A stretch of DNA of 64,000 nt from Lunularia cruciata (taxonomy: Eukaryota; Streptophyta; Marchantiopsida; Lunulariales; Lunulariaceae). Made by a program: the position numbers and the translations under genes. This document shows, one piece after another, positions 24,614 through 35,664 of the stretch (position 1 is the first letter of the stretch; every line of letters starts with the position of its first letter). Location of the stretch: positions 53,301,034 to 53,365,033 of the forward strand of contig OX419762.1 in the NCBI GenBank assembly GCA_948567375.1, read 5' to 3'. A model generated the notes under the pieces. The model was not told the origin of the DNA, searched no databases, and saw only the letters and a list, made by a program, of their open reading frames with translations.

Positions 24614-25053
24614 TGAAAATTGTCACAAATAGTGATGCATATCTATACTGTATTTAAAAAATACAAGGAACATAAATAGGTATACAAAGCCATTATGTCT
24701 ATTTCCATGAGGTGAGGAATGGAATACTTGCAAGCTAGTGTGTATGTTCTAAGTTCATGACAGTTTGGTCACGTTGCCTGGCCTTGCTTCTCCATATTGC
24801 TCACACATTATGCTGCTCAAGCTTCTGGACTATGCCGTCAACATCTTGATGGAGTGAATGAACATGCTCTCTCCAAAATAACACCTAAATACTCTAACAC
24901 TAATTCTGCACTCTCAAAAATAACACCTAAATACTCTAACACTAATTCTGCAGCCGGGTGCTAGGTGTTATATATAAACTTTAACATCTCGAGTATATAA
25001 ATACGGGCTATATCAATGTCACATGAACTATCATCTAAAATGTACGTACAACA
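24614..25053 (-). repeat. Copia 5' LTR (right copy)
   Basis: Pairs with 12770-13148. It carries an internal tandem duplication of about 43 bp near 24870-24953 (AACACCTAAATACTCTAACA occurs twice) that is absent from the left LTR, so the duplication arose after insertion. Ends TACAACA at 25053. Confidence 0.8.
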
Positions 25054-26650
25054 TAAAATTGTCAATATTTTAGACACTTGACATGTACGCTCGCTTTCGT
25101 AGCTCTCACTAGTACAGTCTACTCACGGATAGGGCCGATTAAGAAGAACGTGAAGATATCGATGTCAGGTTCATTGATCTGAGGAAGGCACGAAGATTCA
25201 GTTTATTCCTACGATTTCATCTAAGAGAGTATTTGGTTCGTTGATATACGTTGAGCAATCACGAACAGCTTGTGATTGCAAGCATGCCTGCAAATCGGTA
25301 CCAGTTTGGGGGTCATATAGTGTAACAGATCCCCACGGTAGCAGGGAACCTGTCTCATGAGATTCTCAAATAAGTGCAGATATTGATTCACTTACGGGAT
25401 CTAGTTAACTGCAACACTCAAAGAATCTGAACTGTTACACTTGGTGAAGAAATGTAAAACTTACCAAGGAGAATGAGATCAAGACGCGAGATATATAGAT
25501 TTCGATCCCCAATTTTACTTTAGTTAGACGGGAATTAGCAGTTTCAAAAGTGGATAGTCCACTACTTTATTCGTTCTTCTAGACAAGTCAATCAACACAA
25601 TAAAACTCGAGATGATAACAAACATCCGAGCTAGTAAGCTACAGTATGCCATACTCAGAATAAAAGTTGGAATCAAACTCAAGGTTGCTCTTATGGAAGT
25701 GACAAGATCCTTATCTCTTGTACTCCTTCATCTGATTCCTTTTCATCACCTACTGTACTTCATGCTCTTTTCTGTCACCTGCTCCGTAGCAATCAACTCC
25801 AGAAAATCGATGACACGACAGATCCTTATAAACGTTTCAGAAAATCTCAAGGTGGCTTTCTCTACCAGAGCTCTATGCAGGAGAATTCACAAGTGTTCTG
25901 CTTCTACAATACGTAGCTTTGTTTCAAACCGCTCCACATGACCGTCATTCTTGACTGCTATAGAAAGAAGACTTCGATGCAAGGTAAAGTTCATGTTCAC
26001 AGTCGATCACAGATTAAGAATCCTCGAGGAAAATTCCTCGCAAACTCAGAAACTGTAACCCGCTGACTATTTATGACCGATAGTGAGGGGGACTTCTTTG
26101 CATGCAAAGATACGTCTGTGACTTCATCTACCAAGTTTAGACTGGAGCTGCCTCATTCTTCTGTTACTTATGCCTTCTATCCATGGCTCTTCATGCATGT
26201 CTGAAGATCGCAATCTATTCTTGGCCAACGAACAGATATCCAGTAACATGAAGCGAACCTTATGGCGGATAGTGCGGCTTATGGCGCTGTTGCTAAAAAC
26301 ATGGTTGGTATTTCAAGCACTTCTCAATTGATCTACACATGATGAAATGGAGTTCATGATGGGATGAATTTTCAGGTGTTTAAAGTGATTTTCATTCAGA
26401 GAAATTTGTCAACAGAGAGTTCTAGATCTGTCTATCGTACTGCCAGGTGTACTCGCTCAAGGGGTGAACGTGTTTTATCCTTCACTCTTGACCCAATTTC
26501 AGATATTAACATTCGATTACTAAATAAATGTGTGAATATTATCATAAAATATTATTTATTTCTGTCGTTTAATAGGGTTATGCGTGATTTTCATTGAAAA
26601 TGATTGAAATTGGAGGACTGACTTGACATTTTAATGTGTCTGATGTGGTC
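25054..26650. other. Intergenic DNA right of the copia element
   Basis: Moderate GC content, unlike the AT-rich repeat DNA nearby. Before the copia insertion it would have been contiguous with 12 kb. Open frames such as 25612-25941 and 26364-26597 (plus) have no recognisable domain. I see no supportable gene. Confidence 0.35.
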
Positions 26651-27833
26651 TAAACTCTTCATCATTAACCTCGCTCATGACAAGAACCTATGTGGACAAC
26701 AAGGGAAATTGAAGATCACCGAGGTGAACTGAATGCTTAATGCGAAAATTCACTTAGCAGAATAATATATTCTTATCAGTAATAATATGGTGATTTTAAA
26801 TTAAGTTTATCATTATCTCGGTTATTTCCCTTCACACGACGTATTGTAGATGAAACGATACACAATTAATGAGTAATGTATATACAGTGAATTAGTATCT
26901 AGAATAATATATTATATCATTAAAGGATTATAGTATGACTAACTCAATGGTATTAACTATAAGTAATAAACAAGCTGTAAAGATAGAGTAAACCAAAGAA
27001 TTTTGATATTGAGGTTTTTAGTATTTCTTAAATGTGAAACAAATTTTCTTTTATATGAATTTCTATAAACTGCATACGTATTTTCAAAATCTATTATAAT
27101 CGCTAAAATGTTCCTAATAAATTCTACACTTTAAAATCATATCATGAGTTTTAATATTCACTGTCTTGTCTTGAGGTATCATTTAGTGTGGATAGATGAT
27201 ACTGATCATAAATACACAATATCTAAATATAAAAATCATTTAATGAAAATGTTGTAAAGAAAACGGATTATATGTATCAGGGATATTCTTTAAATTATAG
27301 ATACTTCTCAAAAAAAATTGTTGAATAAAATAATATTTGATGAATATTTTAATTATAAAGAAACAATAAGATGAAAATGGACTATAATATACATCATCTT
27401 TTTGAATGCATAACTAGCATTGATGGATATACTAATAGGAATATAAATCATACAAATATACATATCAATTAAGAAAATAATATACCAAAGATGATACATA
27501 ATTAGATTGAAGCTAAACATAAATTTTTTTATTAATACCTTAAAAATTATAAATTGATGTCCATTATGCAATGATTTCTCTCATAAACTAGAGGATTGTA
27601 AACAAATTCTCAAAAAATTAAAGAGTGTGGATTAAGTTTAATACAAGTGATACATTCTCTCATCAATTAAACAAAACAGGGAATAAATTGTCCGCTAAAC
27701 TAAGTTTCCAAGAACATTCTTATAAGTTCCTAAAAAGCCTCAAGTTGAGAAACATGTAGTGAAAATAAAAGAAAGAGATGGATCAAATGATGAATGTAAA
27801 GTAATCTAAAACCCTAACACTTATTGAAGGTCC
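26651..27833. other. AT-rich intergenic DNA
   Basis: Strongly AT-rich with no gene, no recognised repeat family and only short meaningless open frames. Confidence 0.5.
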
Positions 27834-28143
27834 TGTAAAACGTAACTTCTAGGAATTTCCATACTGCAATATTTAAAAGTACCAAAACCTTCATAAGGAT
27901 TAAGTAGACTAATAAGGTATTCTAGAACCTTTACAGTTTTTCTCATCTATGTCATGTCATGTCAAATATGTAAAGTAATTACATATTGTGAGATGGTTCA
28001 TGCTTATTACTAATACTTTAGATGAGAAGGAAAAACTATGAAAGCTCTAAAATAACTTATTAGTCTACTTAGTCACTATGAAGGTTCTTTGGTACTTTCT
28101 ATACTCTCCTATGAAAATTCTTAGTAGCTAAGTTTTACGTAAT
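27834..28143. repeat. Degenerate foldback with arms of about 120 bp
   Basis: The left arm 27834-27950 (GTAAAACGTAACTTCTAGGA...) pairs with the right arm 28016-28143 (...CTAAGTTTTACGTAAT). Shared blocks include AGTACCAAA, ACCTTCATA, TAAGTAGACTAATAAG and TCTCATCTA. About three quarters of positions match, and the spacer is about 65 bp. Probably an old foldback/MITE. It abuts the truncated end of relic C. Confidence 0.65.
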
Positions 28144-28239
28144 ATTCAATAAAGATATTGAATATACTAAAGAGAAGTAATTGTAATGTATAATTACTAC
28201 AAGTGTTCCTTTCCTATTAAAACATTCCATTTGAGTGAG

Positions 28240-28434
28240 TTGATGATATCTTTATTATGTACATGTACTTTGACTTGAACTCTTGAATGACATCTTGAGC
28301 ATTGTAAAGATGATGGAAGTGGTCCATGTGATATAATGAAGCAAGTAATCCACAAGGAGAACTTTGTATTCTAAATATTGTTGTAATGAATAACAAAAAC
28401 AAAATACTTGGTAAGGATTTATCAACTTCATGCA
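28240..28434 (-). mobile_element. Relic C, left fragment (3' end of a gypsy element)
   Basis: It aligns weakly with the chromodomain end of element A (32110-32310): TTGATGATATC, TGACATCTTGAGCATTG, GAACTTTGTATTCT and GGTAAGGATTTATCAACTT match in order. It ends at ATGCA (28430-28434), the target duplicate of element B, and the alignment resumes after 39696. I infer that B inserted into this relic. Confidence 0.55.
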
Positions 28435-28853
28435 TGTAAAAGACCGAGGAGAGAAATAGGAGAATGGAAGATCACATTGAGACACTTGAATGTAGGAAAA
28501 ATTTAAATGCCTAGCATGAGCTTTGGCTCTTGTATTTATCAGAGCATACAAGGCACTTGAGAAGCTTCTCAAGAAGCTTCCTTGAGCCACTTTCTTGGAA
28601 TGCAAGCCAAGTTAACAGAGAAGCTTCTCAAGAAACTTCCTTCTTGAAGCCATCTACTTGGCGTGCAAGCTAAGCTGGTTGGAAGTTTCTAGAAGCTTCC
28701 TTCTAGAAACTATCTACTTGTGGTGCAAGCTAAGCTAGTAGGAAGCTTCCCAAAAATCTTCCTAGATACTTCTAGAATATTCTAGGCTAATTTGGCATAT
28801 TCATCACTTCATTAGCCTTGACTAACTTTGTCACTAAACTCCATATTGTTACA
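28435..28853 (-). repeat. Element B 3' LTR
   Basis: Plus-strand start TGTAAAAGACCGAGG, end CATATTGTTACA. It contains the same GAAGCTTC-rich region as element A's LTRs. Confidence 0.9.
28561..28782. promoter_or_regulatory. Heat-shock-element cluster in the B LTR
   Basis: Alternating GAA and TTC units at 5-bp spacing. Positions 28682-28699 read GAA-TTC-GAA-TTC with perfect two-base gaps. Positions 28770-28782 read TTC-GAA-TTC with perfect gaps. A two-plus-two arrangement lies at 28561-28580. This is the binding-site grammar of heat-shock transcription factors (nGAAnnTTCn). The cluster is shared by descent with element A. Confidence 0.65.
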
Positions 28854-28859
28854 TATTTC

Positions 28860-31660
28860 TCCATGGCTAGTTGATGACGTCCTCGTTGCCATTGAAGCTT
28901 CAAACTCTTGCATGGCCGTTTGTGCATTCTAGAGATGAGAAGGAAGCTCTCAAGTGGCATCATGAAAGGGATAGCCCTTTCAAAGGACCTTGTACTTTGT
29001 ATATTGTCGGCGGGTGCATTGGATGTGGTGACTTGCAAGTATACGATCAACTTCATACTCCTCATGATCATGGATAGGGATGGGAGGAGGAGGAGGTTTG
29101 ACACAAGAGGAAAAAAAGATGTATTAGGAACAAAGGGTTTTAACTTGGAAACATGAAAGATAGGGTGGATGCGCATATGACAAGACAAGGCAAGGCAAGG
29201 CAAGGCAAGGCAAGGCAAGTCAATAAGCAACAAGAGAGATGATTTGGATGATATCAAAAGGTCCTATCCAATTAGGGGTGAGTTTATGAACTCAATTATC
29301 AAGTAGGAGGGGTAGGTTACTGGAGGAGAGCATGAGCACCAACTTGAAAGGTGAGATCACGATGATGGTGGTCCGCATATTGTTTCTGACAATTTTGAGC
29401 AACAAGGAGATGAGACATAGCTTGATGGAGGGATTGGGATATGGCGGTCAAGAAGGTTGAAGTATGAGGGACATGAGATAGAGGAGGAGCAAGAAGGGAC
29501 TCTGGAACAAGTGGATCTTGGCCAAAATTGAGAAAGAAAGGAGAGAATCTGATGCTTGCATGTTTGGAGTTATTGTATGCAAACTCCGCAACTGCAAGAC
29601 ATTCATCCCAATTGGTGTGGTGAACATTGATAAAGGCACAAAGCATATCCTCTAAGGTGCACTTTGCATGTTCAGATTGTCCATCAATTTGAGGATGATA
29701 GGAAGTGGACAAAGCAAGCTTGGTGCCAAATATCTAGAAGAGTGCTTGCCAAAATTTCCTTGTGAATCAAGGATCATTGTCAGAGCTGAGTACACACTAC
29801 ATCCCATGATGTTTGAATACATTATCAAAGTAGATCTACACCAAGGTTGGAGCATCCACAATATCAATTGTTGGTACCAAATGGATTTGCTTACTAAGTT
29901 TATCTACAAACACCACAATTGTTGTGTGACCTTGCTTTGTCTTGGGCAAGGAGGTGATGAGATCTAAGCTCACATGTTCCCAATGAGTAGATGGAATGGG
30001 GAGTGATTGAAGGAATCCACTTGGTTTTGTGGTTTCTGGTCTTGTTGTGTTGGCAACTCTCACATGATTGGACAAACTCTGAAACATCTTGTGCCATGTT
30101 GGGCCACCACCATTGACGTTGGAGGGTACCCAATGTCTTATCCACACCCATGTGACCATCAATTGGTAAATCATGGGCTTCTTGAAGGCGCACAAGTCGG
30201 AGATCACCTTTGGCTGGAACATAGATATGGTCTTCATGAAATAGAATGCCTTCCTTGAAGGAGAAGGTGTTGTACTCCTTGTCGTATGTTGCAAGACTAC
30301 CTTGTACCATTTGAAAGAATGGATCTTGTTGTAGAGTTGTCCTAAACTCCTAAACTTGGAGTCGATTGACACTATGGTAATTGCCATTGTGATGAGAGGA
30401 AGAGACTTCCAATCAGGTCATTGTGACAGGGCATCCAGGATGACATGGAACACACCGGGTTTGTACTCAAGTTTGATGTCAAACGATTGTAGTTGTTCCT
30501 CCTATCAATGACGTCGACTACTCATGTGTTCTAGATGTAATGTCTACAACAAGGGCTTGTGATCAGTTTGCATGACCACTTTTCTTCCCAAGAGATAATG
30601 CCTCCATACCTTGGTGGCATATACCATAACTAGTTGTTCCCGATCCTAAGCAGAATAATTCCTTTCTCTTGTATTTAGTCTACAAGATACAAGGCAATGG
30701 GATGTAATCCATATGTGAATTCTTGTTGCAACACAACTCTCATTGCAAAATTCCAAAATTAGAAACACTAAAATCAACCACACATGGTAGTTGAGGATCA
30801 TATGGTTGAAGAATTGGTCTTGGAGACACCATATGTTTCAACTTTTGGAATGCTTCTTCATGCTTGTTGGTCCATTGAAAGCTTGAGTTTTTCCTCAAGA
30901 GATTGGTCAATGGGATAGCCACATAAGCATAGTAGTGGATGAACCATTGATAAAAACTAGCCAATCTATTAAATACCCATACTTCAATAGTATCCTTTGG
31001 AGTAGGCAAACTAGTGATGGCCTTGATTTTTTCTTCTTTCATCTTGATCCCCTCCAATGAGATCTTGTGATCCAAGAAGGTAACTTCCTTTTGCTAAAAG
31101 GCACACTTTGACTTCTTGCAATAAAACTTCCACTGTCATAGTCATCTTAGGACTTCTTGCACATGATTCACATGTTCTACCTCTATCTTGCTATAGATTA
31201 AGATATCATCCAAGAAGACCACCATGTATTGATCCAACAATCCATCCAACACCTGATGCATTTGATCCATGAAGACTGCTAGAGAATTAGTGAGCCCAAA
31301 AGGTAAAACTCTCAACTCAAAATGTCCATACCTTGTGCAAAAGGCAGTCTTTTGCACATCTTCTTTATTGATATGGATTTGCTAGTAGCCGTTGCAAAGT
31401 TTCAACTTGGAAAAGTATTGCGCTCCACTCAATTGATCAAGCAAGTCATCAATTCCATGCAAATGGTATGCATTCTTCACTATTTTTTCTTGAGCCCACA
31501 ATAATCAATACAAAAATGAAGTCCTCCATCCTATTTTTGGAATGAATAGTATTGGTACTCCCCAAGGAGATATACTATATTGTATGAAATCCTTCTCCAA
31601 CAAGTCCGTGAACGTTGTTTACAACTCCTCCAACTCCTTTGGTGAGAGCCAATAGATTGG
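28860..31660 (-). pseudogene. Element B pol: reverse transcriptase to chromodomain, broken
   Basis: Reverse transcriptase pieces are at 31357-31142 ([12 protein letters not shown] intact) and 31075-30740. Integrase pieces are 30387-29836 (GHMGVDKTLGTLQRQWWWP, zinc-binding region) and 29712-29317 (HPQIDGQSEHAKCTLEDM). The second catalytic Asp of the integrase survives near 29780, but a stop follows three codons later. The chromodomain region lies in 29257-28860. Multiple stops and frameshifts. Confidence 0.85.
29184..29219 (+). repeat. (AAGGC)n microsatellite inside B pol
   Basis: About six and a half copies of AAGGC where element A has only GACAAGGTAAGGCAAG. On the minus strand it translates as a short Leu-Ala-Leu-Pro-Cys repeat between the integrase and chromodomain. 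Confidence 0.9.
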
Positions 31661-31780
31661 TCTACTCATTGGAGTTGTAAAAGACCAAAACCGAGGAGAG
31701 AAATAGGAGAATGGAAGCTCACATTGGGACACTTGAATGAGGGAAAACTCCAAATGCCTAGCATGAGCTTCGGCCTTGGT

Positions 31781-31787
31781 ATTTATA
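31781..31787 (-). promoter_or_regulatory. LTR TATA box (element A, 3' copy)
   Basis: The minus strand reads CCTATAAATACC. The same box is at 36941-36947 in the 5' LTR, where it would drive the element's genomic RNA. Heat-shock elements lie upstream of it on the transcribed strand. Confidence 0.65.
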
Positions 31788-31803
31788 GGTAGCATACAAG
31801 ACA

Positions 31804-32030
31804 CTTGAAGCTTCTGAAGAAGTTTCCTTGAGCCGCTTTCTTGGAGTGCAAGCCAAGTTAACTAGGAAGCTTCTCAAGAAGCTTCCTTCTAGAAGCCGCC
31901 TACTTGGCGTGCAAGCTAAGCTAGTTAGAAGCTTCTAGAAGCTTCCTTCTAGAAGCTACCTGCTTAGGGCGCAAGTTAACTAGTTGGGAAGCTTCCTAAG
32001 AAGCTTCTTAGATGCTTCTAGAATATTCTA
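31804..32030. promoter_or_regulatory. Heat-shock-element array, element A 3' LTR
   Basis: Five clusters of GAA/TTC units. Positions 31928-31945 carry GAAGCTTCTAGAAGCTTC, four alternating units with exact two-base gaps, followed directly by TTCTAGAA to 31954. Positions 32016-32028 carry TTC-GAA-TTC with exact gaps. Positions 31866-31894 and 31988-32007 hold paired GAAGCTTC units at four-base spacing. A weaker group starts at 31804. On the minus strand they sit about 20-250 bp upstream of the TATA box, the layout of a heat-inducible promoter. Binding is inferred, not shown. Confidence 0.7.
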
Positions 32031-32114
32031 GGCTATTTTGTCTTTATTCTCTACTTCGTAAGCCCGACTAACTTCGTCACTAAACTCCATATTGTTACAT
32101 ATTCCCCCGCCGCT

Positions 32115-35100
32115 AGTTGGTGACGTCCTCGTCGCCAGTGAAGCTTCGAATTCCTGGATGGCCATCTGTGCATTCTGGAGGTGAGAAAGAGGTTCCCATG
32201 TAGCATCATGAAGGGGATACCCTTTCCAAAGGACCTTGTACTCCGTATGTTGGTGACGGCCTCGTTGAATATGGCGACGTGCAAGGATACGATCAACTTC
32301 GTACTCCTCATGATCATTGATAGGGACAGGAAGAGGGGGAGGTTGGACTCAAGAGGAAAAGGAAGAAGGGTTAGGAACAAAGGGTTTCAACTTGGAAATA
32401 TGAAAGACAGGATGGATACGCATGTGACAAGGTAAGGCAAGACGATAAGCAACAGGAGAGATAATGTGGGTGATATCAAAGGGCCCTATCCAATTAGGAG
32501 CAAGTTTACGAACTTGGGTATCAAGTGGGAGAGGGAGGTTACTAGAAGATAGCATGACTTTATCACCAACTTCAAAGGTGAGATCACGACGATGATGGTC
32601 TGCATATTGTTTTTGGCGATTCTGAGCAACAAGGAGGTGAGATTTGGCTTGTTGGAGAGATTGGGATATAGTGGTCAAAAATGTAGAAGTATGAGGAACC
32701 TGAGAGGGAGGGGGAGCAAGAAGAGAATCTGGAACAAGCGGATCTTGGCCAAAATTGAGAAAGAAGGGAGAAAATCCAGTGCTTGCCTGTTTGGAATTGT
32801 TGTAGGCAAATTCTGCAGCTGCAAGACATTCATCCCAGTTGGTATGGTGGACATTGACAAAGGCCCGCAACATATCCTCCAATGTACGATTGGCGCGTTC
32901 GGTTTGTCCATCAGTTTGAGGATGATAGGCCGTGGACAAAGCAAGCTTGGTGCCGAGTATCTGGAAGAGTGCTTGCCAAAACTTCCCGGTAAATCGAGGA
33001 TCACGGTTGGAGATGAGTACACGTGGCATCCCATGATGCTTGAAAACATTGTCGAAGTAGATTTGCGCTAAGGTTGGAGCATCCACGGTATCACAGGTTG
33101 GTGCAAAGTGGATTTGCTTACTAAGCTTATCCACAAACACCCCAATTGCGGTATGTCCTTGTTTTGTCTTTGGCAAGGATGTGATGAGATCCAAGCTCAC
33201 ATGCTCCCAACGAGCAGATGGAATGGTGAGTGGTTGAAGGAGTCCACTCGGCTTCTGGTTGCTGGCCTTGTTCCGTTGGTAACTCTCACATGATCGGACA
33301 AAGTCTCGAACATCTCGTGTCATGTTGGGCCACCACCATTGGCGTTGGAGGGTGCCCAAGGTCTTGTCCACTCCCATGTGACCAGCTATTGGTAAATCAT
33401 GGGCTTCTTGAAGGCGCACAAGTCGAAGATCACCTTTGGTTGGAACATAGATCTGGTCTGCATGGAATAAAAGGCCTTCCTTGAAGGAGAAGGTGTTGTA
33501 CTCCTTGTCGTGTGCTGTTAGACGACCGTGTACCATTTGGAAGAAGGGATCTTGCTGTAGGGCTAACCAAAACTCGTTATGAATCTTGGGATCAATTGAC
33601 ACCGTCGTAATTGCTGCTGCGATGAGAGGAAGAGACTTCAAATCAGGTCATCGTGATAGAGCATCAGGGATGACATGGAACCGACCTGGTTTGTACTCAA
33701 GTTTGATGTCGAACAATTGGAGTTGCTCTTCCCATCGATGATGTCGACTCTTCATGTGCTCCAGGTGTAAGGTCTGCAACAATGGCTTGTGATCAGTTCG
33801 CATGATCACTTGTTTCCCCAAGAGATAATGCCTCCATACCTTGGTGGCATATACCATTGCAAGTTGTTCCCGATCTCGAGCAGAGTAATTTCTTTCAGCT
33901 GTATTTAGTCGGCGAGACACAAAGGCAATAGGATGTAGTCCATCTAGAAATTCTTGTTGCAACACAGCTCCAATTGCAAAGTTAGAAGCATCAAAATCAA
34001 CCACACAAGGTAGTTGAGGATCATATGGTTGAAGAATGGGTCTTGAAGACACCATATGCTTTAACTTCTGGAATGCTTCTTCATGCTTGGTGGTCCATTG
34101 GAAGCTTGAGTTCTTTCCTAAGAGGTCAATCAATGGTGCAGCCACGTGAGCATAATAGTGGATGAACCGTCGGTAAAAACTGGCCAATCCGTTGAACACT
34201 CGTACTTCGGTAGCATCCTTCGGGGTAGGCCAATCAGTAATGGCCTTGATCTTCTCTTCTTCCATCTTGATCCCCTCTGATGAGATCTTATGACCCAAGA
34301 AGGTAACCTCCTTTTGCCAAAAAGCACACTTTGACTTCTTGCAATAAAATTTCCACTATCGTAGTCGTCTTAGGACTTCTCGCACATGATTCATGTGTTC
34401 TGCCTCTGTCCTACTATAGATTAAGATATCATCTAAGAACACTACCACAGACTGATCCAATAGCCCCTCCAACACACGATGCATCTGATCCATGAAGACT
34501 GCTAGAGCATTAGTGAGTCCGAAAGGTAGAACTCTCCACTCAAAATGTCCATACCTTGTACGAAAGGCAGTCTTTTTCACATCCTCTCCTTCAATAGGAA
34601 TTTGCCAATAGCCGCTACAAAGATCTAGCTTGGAAAAGTATTGTGCTCCACTTAATTGATCAAGCAAGTCATCGATCCAAGGCAAGGGATATGCATTCTT
34701 CACGGTTTGCTTATTGAGCCCACGGTAATCAATACAGAAACGAAGTCCTCCATCCTTCTTTGGAACAAATAGTACCGGTGCTCCCCAAGGAGAGGTACTA
34801 TGTCGTATGAAATCCTTCTCCAACAACTCTGTAAGTGTTGTTCGCAACTCCTCCAACTCTTTTGGTGAGAGCCGATAGATTGGTCTACTCACTGGAGTAC
34901 TCCCTGGCAATAACTCGATCTTGAAGGGCATACCTCGATCAGAGGGTAATCCCTTTGGCAGATCATCCGGAACACATCTGCAAACTCTTGAACTATCCGA
35001 TCAACCATCGCTTGATGTGGCACTTGGCCCTCCTCAGATTGTTCTTGTGCAATCGGCTTGATCCACACTGCGAATACAAACTTATCTTCCTCCAAAGCTT

Positions 35101-35638
35101 GCTCTATGGCTGCTTCATTAACAAACTTCCCTTCTAGGGACTCATCTCTCTTCCGGATTCGCTCTATGGCTACCTTCTCGACAAACTTCCCATCTTGGGA
35201 CTGAGTATTCTTAGGTGTCTTACTCAGAGGTGCCAGACAACCTAATCGGAAATTCCTACCTTGGTGTTGTACTTGAATTTGGTGTCGGGTCCAATCAAAT
35301 TGAACCTTATGACATTCAAGCCAAGGTAGACCCGAAATGATATCATAGTGTAGAGGTGCCACTACAAACCTCATACACTCCAAATACTCCTTCCCAATCT
35401 TGAAGGTAACAGGATGCAAGGTGCGGAATGCAGAACCCTTTCTACCATCCACCATCATCAAACTACTTCCAATCACTGGCTTGATAGGAATACCCAATTC
35501 CTTTGCTACTTGCATAGACATGCAATTCTCTGAACTTCCAGAATCAAGCAAAATTCTATAACCCCGATTAGATATCATACCTTGCAAGTGAAGCAAACTT
35601 GCACAGGTCAAGCCTTCAATCCCGTTGGAACTAATCAA
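32115..35638 (-). pseudogene. Element A pol with chromodomain, nearly intact
   Basis: The protease has the catalytic ILLDSGSSENCMS near 35540-35590. A linker with two 20-residue repeats follows, then a frameshift near 34930. Reverse transcriptase at 34931-34356 is clean, with [15 protein letters not shown] and [12 protein letters not shown]. RNase H at 34298-33648 has VDFDASNFAIGAVLQQ and RTDHKPL. Integrase at 33641-32349 has the zinc-binding region, the first Asp and the Glu region, but its second catalytic Asp is Asn (ISNRDPRF). After a frameshift near 32360 a complete chromodomain (EEYEVDRILARR to AIQEFE) lies at about 32140-32312. In-frame stops are at 34356-34358 (TAG) and near 33645 (TGA). 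Confidence 0.92.
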
Positions 35639-35664
35639 GCTCCCAGTAGGCGGCTCGAAATCTC

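Larger units (their letters stand above)
12770..25053 (-). mobile_element. Old Ty1/copia retrotransposon, invaded by two later insertions
   Basis: A minus-strand copia element bounded by related direct repeats 12770-13148 and 24614-25053, both starting TG and ending CA on the plus strand. Reading the minus strand, the order is 5' LTR, a primer-binding site at 24599-24610, gag, zinc knuckle, integrase, reverse transcriptase, RNase H, 3' LTR. That is the copia order, with integrase before reverse transcriptase. The gag region is split by a complete chromovirus (17484-24086), and a solo LTR sits between gag and integrase (16330-16908). Every coding region has stops or frameshifts, so the element is dead. 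The target duplication is imperfect (TCAAA/TAAAA), which fits great age. Confidence 0.85.
31676..32099 (-). repeat. Element A 3' LTR
   Basis: TGTAAAAGACC...ATTGTTACA on the plus strand. Six differences from the 5' LTR, same length. Confidence 0.95.

Noticed and set aside
29184-29219. CRISPR-like repeat array
   Set aside because: Simple pentanucleotide microsatellite in a plant retrotransposon; no spacers.
31619-31804. Minus-strand peptide running from LTR into reverse-transcriptase sequence
   Set aside because: It crosses the LTR boundary of element A into element B and is an artefact of the insertion junction.
32592-33071. Plus-strand open frame of 159 codons
   Set aside because: Antisense to the integrase of element A.
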